This document shows positions 51,950-61,145 of a stretch of DNA of 64,000 nucleotides, piece after piece. The notes below the pieces were generated by a model. It had not been told where the DNA came from, ran no database searches, and saw only the letters and a list, made by a program, of their open reading frames with translations. Origin of the DNA: RH-AL1 sp965214415 (GTDB lineage: Bacteria; Pseudomonadota; Alphaproteobacteria; Rhizobiales; Beijerinckiaceae); assembly GCA_965214415.1 (NCBI GenBank), contig CBDCBQ010000002.1:186001-250000 (forward strand), read 5' to 3'. Positions within the stretch are counted from its first letter, which is position 1; the number at the start of each line of letters is the position of its first letter. The position numbers were made by a program, and so were the translations under genes.

Positions 51950-54900
51950 ATGGGTCTCGTCCTTTTTGCGCTGAAGTACCGGGTCACCTTTTTCGTGCTC
52001 GCGCTGGTGATGCTACTCGGCGGCATCGGCTCGGCCGTGGTGACCAAGAAGGATGTGCTGCCCGTCGTCAACATTCCGGTCGTCGTGATCGTATGGCAGT
52101 ACACCGGCCTCGACACGACCGACATGGCGAGCCGCGTCACGACCTACACCGAGTATTCGCTGTCGAACAACGTCAACAACATTGCCCGCCTCGAGAGCCA
52201 AACGCTGCAAGGCTACACGATCGAGAAGGTGTGGTTCGAACCGCAGGTGACGATCGGGCTGGCGATCGCCCAGGTCGTATCCTCGGCGAACTCCATTCGC
52301 GCGGTTTTGCCGCCCGGCATCAATCCGCCGGTGGTGCTGAGCTTTTCCGCCTCGTCGCAGCCGGTCGTGCAGCTCGCGCTGTCCTCGCCGATCCAAAGCG
52401 GCGCCGCGCTTTACGATTACGCGATGTACCGCATCCGCCAGACGCTGCTCTCGTCGCCCGGCGCGACGCTGCCGGCGCCGTCCGGCGGCGCACCGCGCCA
52501 GATCCAGGTCGATCTCGACCTCCATGCGCTGCAGGCCAACGGCCTGACCCCGCAGGACGTCGCGAACGCGGTCCTCAGCCAAAATCCCATCGTCCCGTCG
52601 GGGCTCGCGAAATTCGGCAATCTGCAATACCCGATCCGCTTGAACGCGGCACCGGAGGCGCTCGCCGATCTCAACAAGATCCCGATCAAGGTCGTCGATG
52701 GTATTCCGATCCAGGTGAAGGATGTCGCCTGGGTGCGCGACGGCTCGCCGCCGCAGCAGAGCCTCGTTCAGGAAAACGGCGTCAATGCCGTGCTCATGCC
52801 GATCTTCAAGAACGGCACGGCCTCGACGCTGACCGTCGTCGACAACGTCAAGGCGGCGATGCCAACGATTCGCGGCGCCGCGCCAAAAGGCGTCGACATC
52901 AAGCTGCTGTTCGATCAGTCGATCTTCGTGTCGGGCGCCATCACGGATGTCATCCGCGAGGCCATCATCGCCGCCGGTCTGACCGGCTTGGCGATCTACG
53001 TGTTCCTCGGCTCATGGCGCTCGACCCTCGTCGTGCTGGTCTCGATCCCGCTGGCGATCCTGACGTCGATGTCGATCCTCTCGCTTCTGGGCGAGACGAT
53101 CAACGTGATGACGTTGGGTGGCTTGGCGCTCGCGGTCGGCATCCTCGTCGACGACGCCACGGTCGCCATCGAGAACACCTACCGGCTGATGGAGGAGGGC
53201 CATACCTTCCGCCAGTCGGTGGTGGAGGGCGCGGCCGGCATCGCCAAGCCGGCGCTCATCTCGACGCTGGCGATCTGCTCGGCCTTCGTCAGCGTGCTCT
53301 TCCTCGACGGCACGCCGAAATACCTGTTCACGCCGCAGGCGCTCGCCGTCGTCTTCGCGATGCTGACGTCCTACCTCCTGTCACGAACGCTGGTGCCGAT
53401 CCTGATCGACATCCTCGTCGAAAAAGAGTTCGACCAGCGCTTCGGACCGGAAGGATCGCATCACACCGCGTCCGACTCCCCCGACGCAAAGAAGCCCGGC
53501 ATCGCGGCGCGCTTCCAGGCCGGCTTCGAGAAGCGCTTCAAGGTCTTCCACCGCGGTTATCTCGGGCTCGTCCATGCCTCGATCGCGCACAGGTTCGTGA
53601 CGCTCGCCGTCGTCGGCTGCGTGTTCGTGCTCGGCGGCGTGCTCTTCATGTTCGTCGGGGAAGACTACTTCCCGACGATCGACGGCGGCTCGCTGACGCT
53701 GCACATCCGCGCGCCCTCCGGGACGCGCATCGAGTCGACGGGGACACGGTTCGCAAAGGTCGAGAAGGTCGTCAAGCAGACGATGCCGGGCGTGGTCGAC
53801 TCCGTGCTCTTCAACATCGGACTGCCGTCGATCAACTATAACTTCGCCTTCAGCGACGGCTCTTTCGTCGGGTACAACGACGGCGAGATGCTGATTCAGC
53901 TCAAGGATGACGTGCCCCGTCAGCCGACCACGTTCTACATGCGCGCGCTCCGCAAGTCCCTGCGGGCGGCGTTCCCCGACATGCTGTTTTACTTCCAGCC
54001 GTCCGACATGGTGACCCAGATCCTCGATTTCGGGACGATCACGTCGATCGATGTCCAGGTGACGGGGCGCCACACAGCGCAGGATCTGGCGATCGCCCGG
54101 GAAATGGTCGCGCGAATCTCGCGCGTGAAGGGGGCGGTCGACGTCCACCTGCAGCAGATCGTCGACGCGCCGGAATTCTTCGGCACCATGGACCGGAACA
54201 TGGCGAGCGAGATCGGCATCAACGCGCAGGGGATCGCCAATTCTATAAATGTTTCGCTGTCGGGCTCCTACCAGATCCAGCCGAACTTCTGGTCCGACCC
54301 GAAGACGGGCATCCCCTATCAGCTCTGGGTCCAGACCCCGGAATGGCGGACCGATTCGATTGGCGACGTCAAAACCACGCCAGTCTTCATCTCGTCGTCG
54401 TCCAACGATCCGGGCGTTCTCACCATGCTGAGTTCGGTCACCGATCTGAAGCGCCAATCCGAGCAGACCGTCGTCAACCACCTCAACGCGCAGCCGGTCT
54501 TCGATATCTTCGCCAACGTCCAGGATCGCGACCTCGGGTCGGTGGCAAACGACATCCAGACGATCATGGCCGACGAGCAGAAAAAGCTTCCCGTCCCCGA
54601 TACGATCGTGGTTCGCGGTCAGATCCAGCAGATGCACGACGCCTTCACCAACATCGGCATCGGCCTGATCATCTCGATCGTCGCGGTCTACCTGCTCATG
54701 GTCTTGAACTATCAGAGCTGGGGCGATCCGTTCGTGGTGCTGTGCGCGCTGCCGCTCGCCTTCTGCGGCATGGTCGGCAGCCTCTTCATCACCCAGACGG
54801 CGCTGTCGATTCCCTCGCTGTTCGGCGCGATCATGGCGGTCGGCGTCGCGTCGTCGAACTCGATCCTGCTCGTCACCTTCGCCCGCGAGCATCGCGAGGC

Positions 54901-55162
54901 GACAGGCTGCAGCGCCGTCGAGGCCGCCATCGCCGCCGGCGAAACCCGGTTGCGGCCGGTGCTGATGACAGCGATCGCGATGTTCGTCGGCCTCCTGCCG
55001 ATGGCGATCGGCATCGGAGAGGGGTCGGAGCAGAACGCCGCCCTGGCACGCGCCGTGCTCGGCGGCGTCGCGGTAGGCACCTGCTCGACCCTGCTGTTCG
55101 TCCCCTTCCTCTACAGCGTGCTGCGTCGCGGCAAGGTCACACCCGTCGAGGATTACGCATGA
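51950..55162 (+). CDS. RND-family efflux pump, inner-membrane transporter
   Basis: This 1070-residue intact AcrB/MexF-superfamily protein has twelve helices in the usual 1+5+1+5 arrangement and two large periplasmic loops. Signatures include KKDVLPVVNIPVVVIVWQY, the TM4 block GGLALAVGILVDDATVAIENTYR with the proton-relay Asp pair, and GVASSNSILLVTFAREH in the second half. Substrate is unknown; the sequence resembles the multidrug/organic type more than metal pumps. It overlaps the adaptor gene by four bases. An outer-membrane TolC partner is not encoded here. Confidence 0.95.
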   Translation: MGLVLFALKYRVTFFVLALVMLLGGIGSAVVTKKDVLPVVNIPVVVIVWQYTGLDTTDMASRVTTYTEYSLSNNVNNIARLESQTLQGYTIEKVWFEPQVTIGLAIAQVVSSANSIRAVLPPGINPPVVLSFSASSQPVVQLALSSPIQSGAALYDYAMYRIRQTLLSSPGATLPAPSGGAPRQIQVDLDLHALQANGLTPQDVANAVLSQNPIVPSGLAKFGNLQYPIRLNAAPEALADLNKIPIKVVDGIPIQVKDVAWVRDGSPPQQSLVQENGVNAVLMPIFKNGTASTLTVVDNVKAAMPTIRGAAPKGVDIKLLFDQSIFVSGAITDVIREAIIAAGLTGLAIYVFLGSWRSTLVVLVSIPLAILTSMSILSLLGETINVMTLGGLALAVGILVDDATVAIENTYRLMEEGHTFRQSVVEGAAGIAKPALISTLAICSAFVSVLFLDGTPKYLFTPQALAVVFAMLTSYLLSRTLVPILIDILVEKEFDQRFGPEGSHHTASDSPDAKKPGIAARFQAGFEKRFKVFHRGYLGLVHASIAHRFVTLAVVGCVFVLGGVLFMFVGEDYFPTIDGGSLTLHIRAPSGTRIESTGTRFAKVEKVVKQTMPGVVDSVLFNIGLPSINYNFAFSDGSFVGYNDGEMLIQLKDDVPRQPTTFYMRALRKSLRAAFPDMLFYFQPSDMVTQILDFGTITSIDVQVTGRHTAQDLAIAREMVARISRVKGAVDVHLQQIVDAPEFFGTMDRNMASEIGINAQGIANSINVSLSGSYQIQPNFWSDPKTGIPYQLWVQTPEWRTDSIGDVKTTPVFISSSSNDPGVLTMLSSVTDLKRQSEQTVVNHLNAQPVFDIFANVQDRDLGSVANDIQTIMADEQKKLPVPDTIVVRGQIQQMHDAFTNIGIGLIISIVAVYLLMVLNYQSWGDPFVVLCALPLAFCGMVGSLFITQTALSIPSLFGAIMAVGVASSNSILLVTFAREHREATGCSAVEAAIAAGETRLRPVLMTAIAMFVGLLPMAIGIGEGSEQNAALARAVLGGVAVGTCSTLLFVPFLYSVLRRGKVTPVEDYA

Positions 55163-56526
55163 CCAAGTCGGGCTTCGACGACAAAGACAACACCGTCGAC
55201 AACGGCGCCTCTGGTCCGGTCCAGGGCCTCACGCAGGTCGAGGCTCATGCCGACGCGCCGGCCCGCGACGACGCGACCGCCGAGAAGGAGGTCCCGCCAC
55301 TGCCGCGCAAGCGCGTCTTCTTTGTCGTAGTCCTCGTCCTCGTCTGCGCGCTCGCCTATGGCGCCTTCGAGCATTGGACGACCGACCAGCGCGCAACCGA
55401 GACGCGACAGGAGGTGATCGACTTCGTGCCCGAGGTGACGACCATCACCGCCAAGGCCGACGATCAGTCGATCAAGCTCACGCTGCCCGGCCAGACCGAG
55501 CCGTTCTTTCAGTCGACCATCTACCCGCGCGCGACAGGCTACGTGGCCGAGCGGCGCGTCGACATCGGCTCGCGCGTCAACAAGGGCGACCTCCTGATCC
55601 GCATCGCCGCGCCCGATCTCGACCAGCAGCTGGCGCAAGCCAGGGGCCAGCTGGCGCAGACGGTGGCGGCGCAGGCGCAGGCGCAGGCCGGGCTCGATCA
55701 AGCGAAGGCCAACCTCCAGCTCGCGACGATCACCTCGAAGCGCTACCAGACGCTGACCAAGCAGGGCTACGAGACCGTCCAGAACAACGACAACCAATCG
55801 ACCCAGGTGCAATCGAACCAGGCTACAGTCGAGACGGCGGAGGCCGGCATCAAGGTCGCCGCCGCCAACACGCAGGCGCAGGAGGCGACAGTCGGCAGGC
55901 TGGTGGCGTTGGTGTCGTTCGAGAAGGTGTTGGCGCCGTTCGACGGCATCATCACGACGCGCGGCATCGAGATCGGCGACCTCGTCAACGCCGACACAAA
56001 GACCGGCGATCCGCTGTTCACGATCGCCGGCGACAAGGTGCTGCGCGTGACCGTGCACGTGCCGCAGGTCAATTCCTTCGCCATCCACGACGGCATCTTC
56101 GCCACGGCCTTCCTGCCACAGAAGCCGGAGCAGACCTTTTCAGGCAAGGTCTCGCGGTCCTCTGTCGCGCTGCTGAATTCGGCGCGTACGCTCGACACCG
56201 AGGTCGACGTGCAAAACCCGACGGGCGCGCTGAAGCCCGGCGCCTACGTCAACGTCTCCTTCGACGTTCCGCGCGTCCACCCGGCCGTGATCCTGCCGGC
56301 CGAGGCGCTGATCTTCAACCATAACGGCATGCAGGTGGCGACCGTCCAGGACGACGAAGTTCACATGCAAACGATCACGATCTATCGCGACTTCGGCAAG
56401 ACCGTCGAGCTGCGCGATGGCCTGAACGGTGGCGAGCAAGTCGTGATCAATCCGCCGTCCGACCTCGTCGAGCACTCGAAGGTAAAGGTTAAAGCGAAGC
56501 CGCCGGAAGAGCAGGCGAAGCAGTAG
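55159..56526 (+). CDS. RND efflux periplasmic adaptor (membrane fusion protein)
   Basis: This 455-residue protein has an unusually long cytoplasmic N-terminus (about 50 residues), one helix (about 52-70), then lipoyl, alpha-hairpin and beta-barrel domains. The alpha-hairpin shows long Gln/Ala-rich coiled coils (QQLAQARGQLAQTVAAQAQ). FDGIITTRGIEIGDLVNAD and PTGALKPGAYVNVSFDV are typical adaptor blocks. It is not a lipoprotein. It links the RND pump to an outer-membrane channel. The pump gene comes first, the reverse of the usual order. Confidence 0.94.
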   Translation: MTKSGFDDKDNTVDNGASGPVQGLTQVEAHADAPARDDATAEKEVPPLPRKRVFFVVVLVLVCALAYGAFEHWTTDQRATETRQEVIDFVPEVTTITAKADDQSIKLTLPGQTEPFFQSTIYPRATGYVAERRVDIGSRVNKGDLLIRIAAPDLDQQLAQARGQLAQTVAAQAQAQAGLDQAKANLQLATITSKRYQTLTKQGYETVQNNDNQSTQVQSNQATVETAEAGIKVAAANTQAQEATVGRLVALVSFEKVLAPFDGIITTRGIEIGDLVNADTKTGDPLFTIAGDKVLRVTVHVPQVNSFAIHDGIFATAFLPQKPEQTFSGKVSRSSVALLNSARTLDTEVDVQNPTGALKPGAYVNVSFDVPRVHPAVILPAEALIFNHNGMQVATVQDDEVHMQTITIYRDFGKTVELRDGLNGGEQVVINPPSDLVEHSKVKVKAKPPEEQAKQ

Positions 56527-56549
56527 CGGGTCAACGGGAGAGAGTTGCG

Positions 56550-56941
56550 GTGCACATCAAGCGAGCTGGGACTCGGCCCTCGGCCCGGGGGCCGGCGGAA
56601 TGGTTCACCGGTACGGTGCGGATGGATCCGCTGTTCGGGCCCGACCCAGAGCGGGTCGGTGGGGCGCTGGTGACGTCCGAGCCCGGCGCGCGCACCGCGT
56701 GGCACACGCATCCGCTCGGCCAGACCCTGATCGTCACCTCGGGCTACGGTTGCGTCCAGCGCGAGGGCGGCCCAATCGTGGAGATCCGCCCGGGCGATGT
56801 CGTCTGATTTTCGCCCGGCGAGAAGCACTGGCACGGCGCCTCGCCCGAGACCGCGATGAGCCATATCGCCGTGCAGGAAAAGCTCGACGGCAAGGTCGTC
56901 GAGTGGCTGCGCACGTCACAGACGAACAATACGGCGGCTAG
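56550..56941 (+). pseudogene. Cupin (mandelonitrile-lyase-like) with nonsense codon and frameshift
   Basis: From the GTG at 56550 the frame reads FTGTVRMDPLFGPDPERVGGALVTSEPGARTAWHTHPLGQTLIVTSGYGCVQREGGP and GDVV, then TGA at 56805-56807. The codon would be Trp in GDVVWFSPGEKHWHGASP, which follows in frame. Near 56910 the frame is lost again; the normal ending VTDEQYGG and a stop at 56939-56941 lie in another frame. Both metal-binding halves (HTHPLGQ, EKHWHG) are otherwise conserved. Two independent lesions suggest a real pseudogene. Confidence 0.85.
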
Positions 56942-56947
56942 AGCGCT

Positions 56948-57991
56948 CTACGCCGCCCGCGCCGCGGCCTCGCGCAGGTCCGCGGCGAGCGCGTCGATGC
57001 GCGTGGGGTCGGCATCCCAGCCGCACATGAAACGAGCCGCGCCGCCTATGAACGTGTAGAAGCGCCAGCCCTTGGCCCGCACCGCCTCGAGCACGGGCGC
57101 CGGCGCATGAAGGAAGATCGCGTTGGCCTCGACAGGATAGGCGAGCCGCAGGCCTGGCACGCCGTCGATCGCGGCGGAGAGGCGTCTCGCGCAGGCGTTG
57201 GCGTGGGCGGCGTTCTTCAGCCAGGCGCCACTCTCGATCAGCCCGACCCACGGCGCCGCGAGGAAGCGCATCTTGGAGGCGAGTTGTCCGGCCTGCTTGC
57301 AGCGGTAATCGAAATCCTCGGCCAGCTTGCGGTCGAAAAAGACAATCGCTTCGCCGAAAGCCATGCCGTTCTTGGTGCCACCGAAGCAGAGCACGTCGAC
57401 GCCGGCGCGCCAGGTAACATCGGCCGGGCTCGCCCCGAGGCTGGCGCAGGCATTGGCGAACCGGGCGCCATCCATGTGCAGGCGCAGGCCGAGTTCGTGA
57501 CATGTCGCGGCGATGGCGCGGATCTCGTCGGTCAGGTAGACGCGGCCGGTCTCGGTCGATTGCGTGATCGTCGCCACGCGCGGCTTCGGGAAATGCAGGT
57601 CGCGCCGGCCCTCGGTCAGCGCGCGGATCGCGCCGCTGTCGAGCTTGCCGTCCTCGGTCGGCGCGGTGAGCAGCTTCGAGCCGTTCGAGAAGAATTCCGG
57701 CGCGCCACACTCGTCGGTCTCGACATGGGCCGAGGCGGCGCAGACGACGGAATGGTAGCTCTGGCAGAGGGCCGCCAGCGCCAGCGCGTTGGCCGCCGTG
57801 CCGTTGAAGGCGAAGAAGACCTCGCAATCAGTCTCGAACAAGGTTCGAAAGGCGTCGGCCGCGCGCGCCGTCCACGGGTCCTCGCCGTAGGCCGGCGCAT
57901 GGCCGGCATTGGCCTCGGCCAGCGCCGTCCAGGCCTCTGGGCAAATGCCAGAATAATTGTCGCTCGCGTATTGCTGGGGGAGATGCTCCAT
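56948..57991 (-). CDS. Low-specificity L-threonine aldolase
   Basis: This 347-residue PLP enzyme of the beta-eliminating lyase/threonine aldolase family has FNGTAANALALAAL, HVETDECGAPEFFS, LHMDGARFANA and the PLP-lysine segment CFGGTKNGMAFGEAIVFF. It cleaves L-threonine or allo-threonine to glycine and acetaldehyde. The ATG at 57991 is chosen because the family starts near YASDNYSG. It converges on the broken cupin gene. Confidence 0.93.
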   Translation of the reverse strand: MEHLPQQYASDNYSGICPEAWTALAEANAGHAPAYGEDPWTARAADAFRTLFETDCEVFFAFNGTAANALALAALCQSYHSVVCAASAHVETDECGAPEFFSNGSKLLTAPTEDGKLDSGAIRALTEGRRDLHFPKPRVATITQSTETGRVYLTDEIRAIAATCHELGLRLHMDGARFANACASLGASPADVTWRAGVDVLCFGGTKNGMAFGEAIVFFDRKLAEDFDYRCKQAGQLASKMRFLAAPWVGLIESGAWLKNAAHANACARRLSAAIDGVPGLRLAYPVEANAIFLHAPAPVLEAVRAKGWRFYTFIGGAARFMCGWDADPTRIDALAADLREAAARAA

Positions 57992-58049
57992 GCCCCGATG
58001 AATGCGCGATGGGGCGTGGCCTGGCAAGCCAAGCCAAGGAAGCCAAGCC

Positions 58050-58817
58050 TCAGCGCAGCATCCGGCCGACGCTTCGGTACAGCACGAACGCCGCGACGGC
58101 GAAGATCAGCAGCGCGAGCAGCCGGCGCAGCAGGTCCTTTTTCTCGCACAGGCGGGTCGCGAGGCGCATGCCAAGCCAGCCGCCGCCGATGCCGCCGAGT
58201 ACGAACAGCGCCGCGATCCGCCAGTCGACGAGGCCGGAGCTGGCATAGTTTGCCGCGGTGGTGACGCTAAAGGCGGCGACCGCGAGCAGCGACGTGCCGA
58301 CCGCCTCGATCATCGGCATGCTGGTCGCGAACAGGAGGCACGGCACGATGAGGAAGCCGCCACCGATGCCGAAGAAGCCCGAGGTCACGCCGGCGCACAG
58401 CGCGAGGCTCGCCACCTTGAAGTCGGAGCGCGTCTCGTAGTCGGGCGGGTCCTCGCGGTCGCTCGAGCGCAGCATGAGGATGCCGACCACGACCATCAGG
58501 CAGCCAAACAGGAACAGCAGTTTGCGCCCATCGAACGCCTTGCCGATAGTCGAGCCGACGATCGCCCCGACGATGCCCACCGCCGCGAAGATCACCGCGT
58601 TGCGCCACCGCACGTTTCCCGCGCGCGCATGCGCCGTCAGATTGGAGAGCGCGGCGGCCGACACGGCGACCGATCCGGTGCCGATCGCGAGATGCGGCGT
58701 GCCGACACCGACGACATAGAGCAGCAACGGCGTCGCCAGGATGGAACCGCCGCCGCCGACGCAGCCCAGCGCGAAGCCGACGAGCACGCCGCAGGCAATC
58801 GACAGCGCAGCGGTCAT
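58050..58817 (-). CDS. TauE/SafE family sulfite/anion exporter
   Basis: This 255-residue protein has about eight helices. ALGCVGGGGSILATPLLLYVVGV and GVTSGFFGIGGGFLIVPCLLFATSMPMIEAVGTSL are the two TauE/SafE repeat motifs. It would export small organosulfur or anionic compounds; the substrate is unknown. Its start overlaps the stop of the sensor-kinase gene by four bases, so the two are cotranscribed. Confidence 0.93.
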   Translation of the reverse strand: MTAALSIACGVLVGFALGCVGGGGSILATPLLLYVVGVGTPHLAIGTGSVAVSAAALSNLTAHARAGNVRWRNAVIFAAVGIVGAIVGSTIGKAFDGRKLLFLFGCLMVVVGILMLRSSDREDPPDYETRSDFKVASLALCAGVTSGFFGIGGGFLIVPCLLFATSMPMIEAVGTSLLAVAAFSVTTAANYASSGLVDWRIAALFVLGGIGGGWLGMRLATRLCEKKDLLRRLLALLIFAVAAFVLYRSVGRMLR

Positions 58818-61084
58818 TCGGCCGCGCTGCGGCGCACCTCCGGCGCCTCTGCGAAGAGAAGTCCGGCGATCTTGACCGTCAGCGCGGCGGTGGTGAAGGG
58901 CTTGCCGATGAAGCTCACGCCGTCATCGGGGCTGCCGTCCGCGACGATCGCGTCCTTCGTGTAGCCCGTGGTAAAAAGGACCGGCAGATCCGGGCGCACG
59001 AGTCCGATCTGCTCGGCGAGTTCGCGCCCATTCAGCGGACCCTTCAGCACGAGGTCGGTGAAGAGCAGTTCCACGTCGGGATGCTGACGCAGCATGGCCA
59101 GACCTTCGGGGCCGGTCGCCGCCTCGACGATGGTGTAGCCGGCATCGCGCAGTGCCGTGGTGCTGAAATCGCGAACCATCTCGTCGTCCTCGACGATCAA
59201 GATCTTGGCCGGGCGCCGCGCGGGGACGACCTCGGGTTCCGGCACGCTCGGCGCGGCCTCTGCGGCGGGCTCGGCGACCTTGCGCGGCAGGTACAGCTTG
59301 ATCGTCGTGCCCTGGTCGAGCACGGAATGGATCGCCGCGTGGCCACGCGACTGCCGGGCGAAACCATAGACCTGGCTCAGGCCGAGCCCGGTGCCCTTAC
59401 CGACGGGCTTTGTCGTGAAGAACGGCTCGAACGCGCGCGCGACGACATCGGGTGGCATGCCGGTCCCGGTATCGGTGACCGCGATCATCACGAACTCGCC
59501 GGCGATCATCTCCGCGTGGCGCGCGCAATAGGCCTCGTCGAGCGTGACGTTCGCCGTCGCGAGCGTCAGCTGGCCGCCCTTGGGCATCGCATCGACGGCG
59601 TTGACGCAGAGATTGAGGATCGCGTTCTCGAGCTGGTTCTGATCGATGAACGTCGACCAGAGTTCGTCCGCGAAGGCCCATTCGATCGACACCGTCTCGG
59701 CGAGCGTGCGCTGCAGGAGATTGGACATGCCGCGAATGAGCACGTTGGCATCGAGCGTCTCGGGATCGAGCGGGTGCTGGCGCGAAAAGGCGAGCAGACG
59801 CGAGGTCAGCGCCGCCGCGCGGGTGGCGCCGTCGACCGCGTTGTTGATCAGCATCTTCTGCCGCGGCTCGGCGTCTTTCATGCGCCGCGACAGGAGGTCC
59901 AGGCTGCCGATGACGACGGTCAGCAGGTTGTTGAAGTCGTGGGCAATGCCGCCCGTGAGGCGGCCGACCGCCTCCATCTTCTGCGACTGGCGCAGCTGTT
60001 CCTCGACCTTGCCGCGCTCGGCGATCTCGTCGGCGAGCTGCGCGGCGGACCGACGCCAGCGGACCGTGGCGGCGCCTTCAAGCGCGATGCGGCGGATCGC
60101 GAAGCCCGAGACGGCGAGCAGCACCACGCTCGAGAGCAGCGCGACAAGGCCGTAGGCCCACATGTTGTGCCACCACGGCGCCAACGCCGAGCGCCAACTG
60201 ATTCCGAAGCCGACCACGATCGGATAATTGCCGCACCGCTCGTAGGCCATGATGCGCTTTGCGCCATCGATCAGCGCCGGCCGGACGAGTAGGTTGCGCG
60301 CGCGCCCCTCCAGCTCGAGCCGAAACATCGTCGCGGTCGGCAGCCGCGCGTTGTCCATCGGGGGCTCGGAGGCGAGCACCGAGCCGTCCTCGTGCGCGAG
60401 CACGATCACATGGTCGCGATCGTGCTCGTTCTCGCGGTAGAACTCGGTGAAATAGGTTTGGTCGATCGCGATGACGATGACGCCGTTGAAGCGGCCTGGG
60501 ATCTGACCCTGCAGGCGCTGGGCGATGTGGAAGACCGGCTCGTGCGACTGCCGGCCAATCGTACCGCGGGAGATGTACGGCATCGCCTGGTCGTGCGCTT
60601 CCAGCTCGACGAAATAGTCGCGATCCGAGACATCGATTGCGGGGCCGGCCGGCGGTGTCCGCGAGCTGACGCGGACATGGCCGTCGGCATCGGTGATGGC
60701 GATCGTGGTGATCTGCGGCAGCAGCGCCTGCAAATGGCCGAGCATGTTGTGGAGATCGGCCACCGCGGTTGGATTGCTCCAGTCGAAGCCGCGCAGCCGA
60801 TCATTCAGCTGGTCGATCATCAGCTGCTGGGTCTCGAAGACCTTGAGCGCCTGCTCGTGCAGGATGCGCACGGTGCGCTCGACCCGGCGCACGGCGGCGC
60901 GCTCGACGTCGCGGCGATTCTGCGTGGCGGCGAGCCCGAACAGCACCAGCGGCACTAGGATCGACATTGCGAGGAGCGCGACCGTCGAGCGCGGCACGCT
61001 GTCGGCGCGGCGCGCGAGCTTACGCTGTGTCCGCCGACCGGCGGACACAGGGCGCAAGATCGTCTCGGCCATCAGAGGTCGCAT
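58814..61084 (-). CDS. Hybrid sensor histidine kinase/response regulator with extracytoplasmic sensor domain
   Basis: This protein has about 756 residues. Two helices (about 33-52 and 290-312) bracket a periplasmic PDC/dCACHE-like sensor (SDRDYFVELEAHDQAMPYISRGTIGRQSHEPVF). Then come a HisKA-type dimerisation helix with GGIAHDFNNLLTVVIGSLDLL, an HATPase domain (NLCVNAVDAMP, DTGTGMPPDV, GKGTGLGLSQVYGF) and a C-terminal receiver (LIVEDDEMVRDF, phosphoacceptor in LLFTDLVL). No DNA-binding domain is present. The start is uncertain (61084, 61072 or 61120), with no clear ribosome site. It follows puhE and overlaps tauE by four bases. Confidence 0.9.
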   Translation of the reverse strand: MRPLMAETILRPVSAGRRTQRKLARRADSVPRSTVALLAMSILVPLVLFGLAATQNRRDVERAAVRRVERTVRILHEQALKVFETQQLMIDQLNDRLRGFDWSNPTAVADLHNMLGHLQALLPQITTIAITDADGHVRVSSRTPPAGPAIDVSDRDYFVELEAHDQAMPYISRGTIGRQSHEPVFHIAQRLQGQIPGRFNGVIVIAIDQTYFTEFYRENEHDRDHVIVLAHEDGSVLASEPPMDNARLPTATMFRLELEGRARNLLVRPALIDGAKRIMAYERCGNYPIVVGFGISWRSALAPWWHNMWAYGLVALLSSVVLLAVSGFAIRRIALEGAATVRWRRSAAQLADEIAERGKVEEQLRQSQKMEAVGRLTGGIAHDFNNLLTVVIGSLDLLSRRMKDAEPRQKMLINNAVDGATRAAALTSRLLAFSRQHPLDPETLDANVLIRGMSNLLQRTLAETVSIEWAFADELWSTFIDQNQLENAILNLCVNAVDAMPKGGQLTLATANVTLDEAYCARHAEMIAGEFVMIAVTDTGTGMPPDVVARAFEPFFTTKPVGKGTGLGLSQVYGFARQSRGHAAIHSVLDQGTTIKLYLPRKVAEPAAEAAPSVPEPEVVPARRPAKILIVEDDEMVRDFSTTALRDAGYTIVEAATGPEGLAMLRQHPDVELLFTDLVLKGPLNGRELAEQIGLVRPDLPVLFTTGYTKDAIVADGSPDDGVSFIGKPFTTAALTVKIAGLLFAEAPEVRRSAAE

Positions 61085-61145
61085 CAACAGTGTTGTGGCC
61101 GATCTCGATGACGCAAACATGGCCGTGGCGTCGAACGGCGGACGC

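Noticed and set aside
56550..56941. TGA in the cupin as selenocysteine or recoded tryptophan
   Set aside because: TGA ends many normal genes here, the expected residue is Trp not Cys, no obvious SECIS-like stem follows, and a second frameshift is present downstream.
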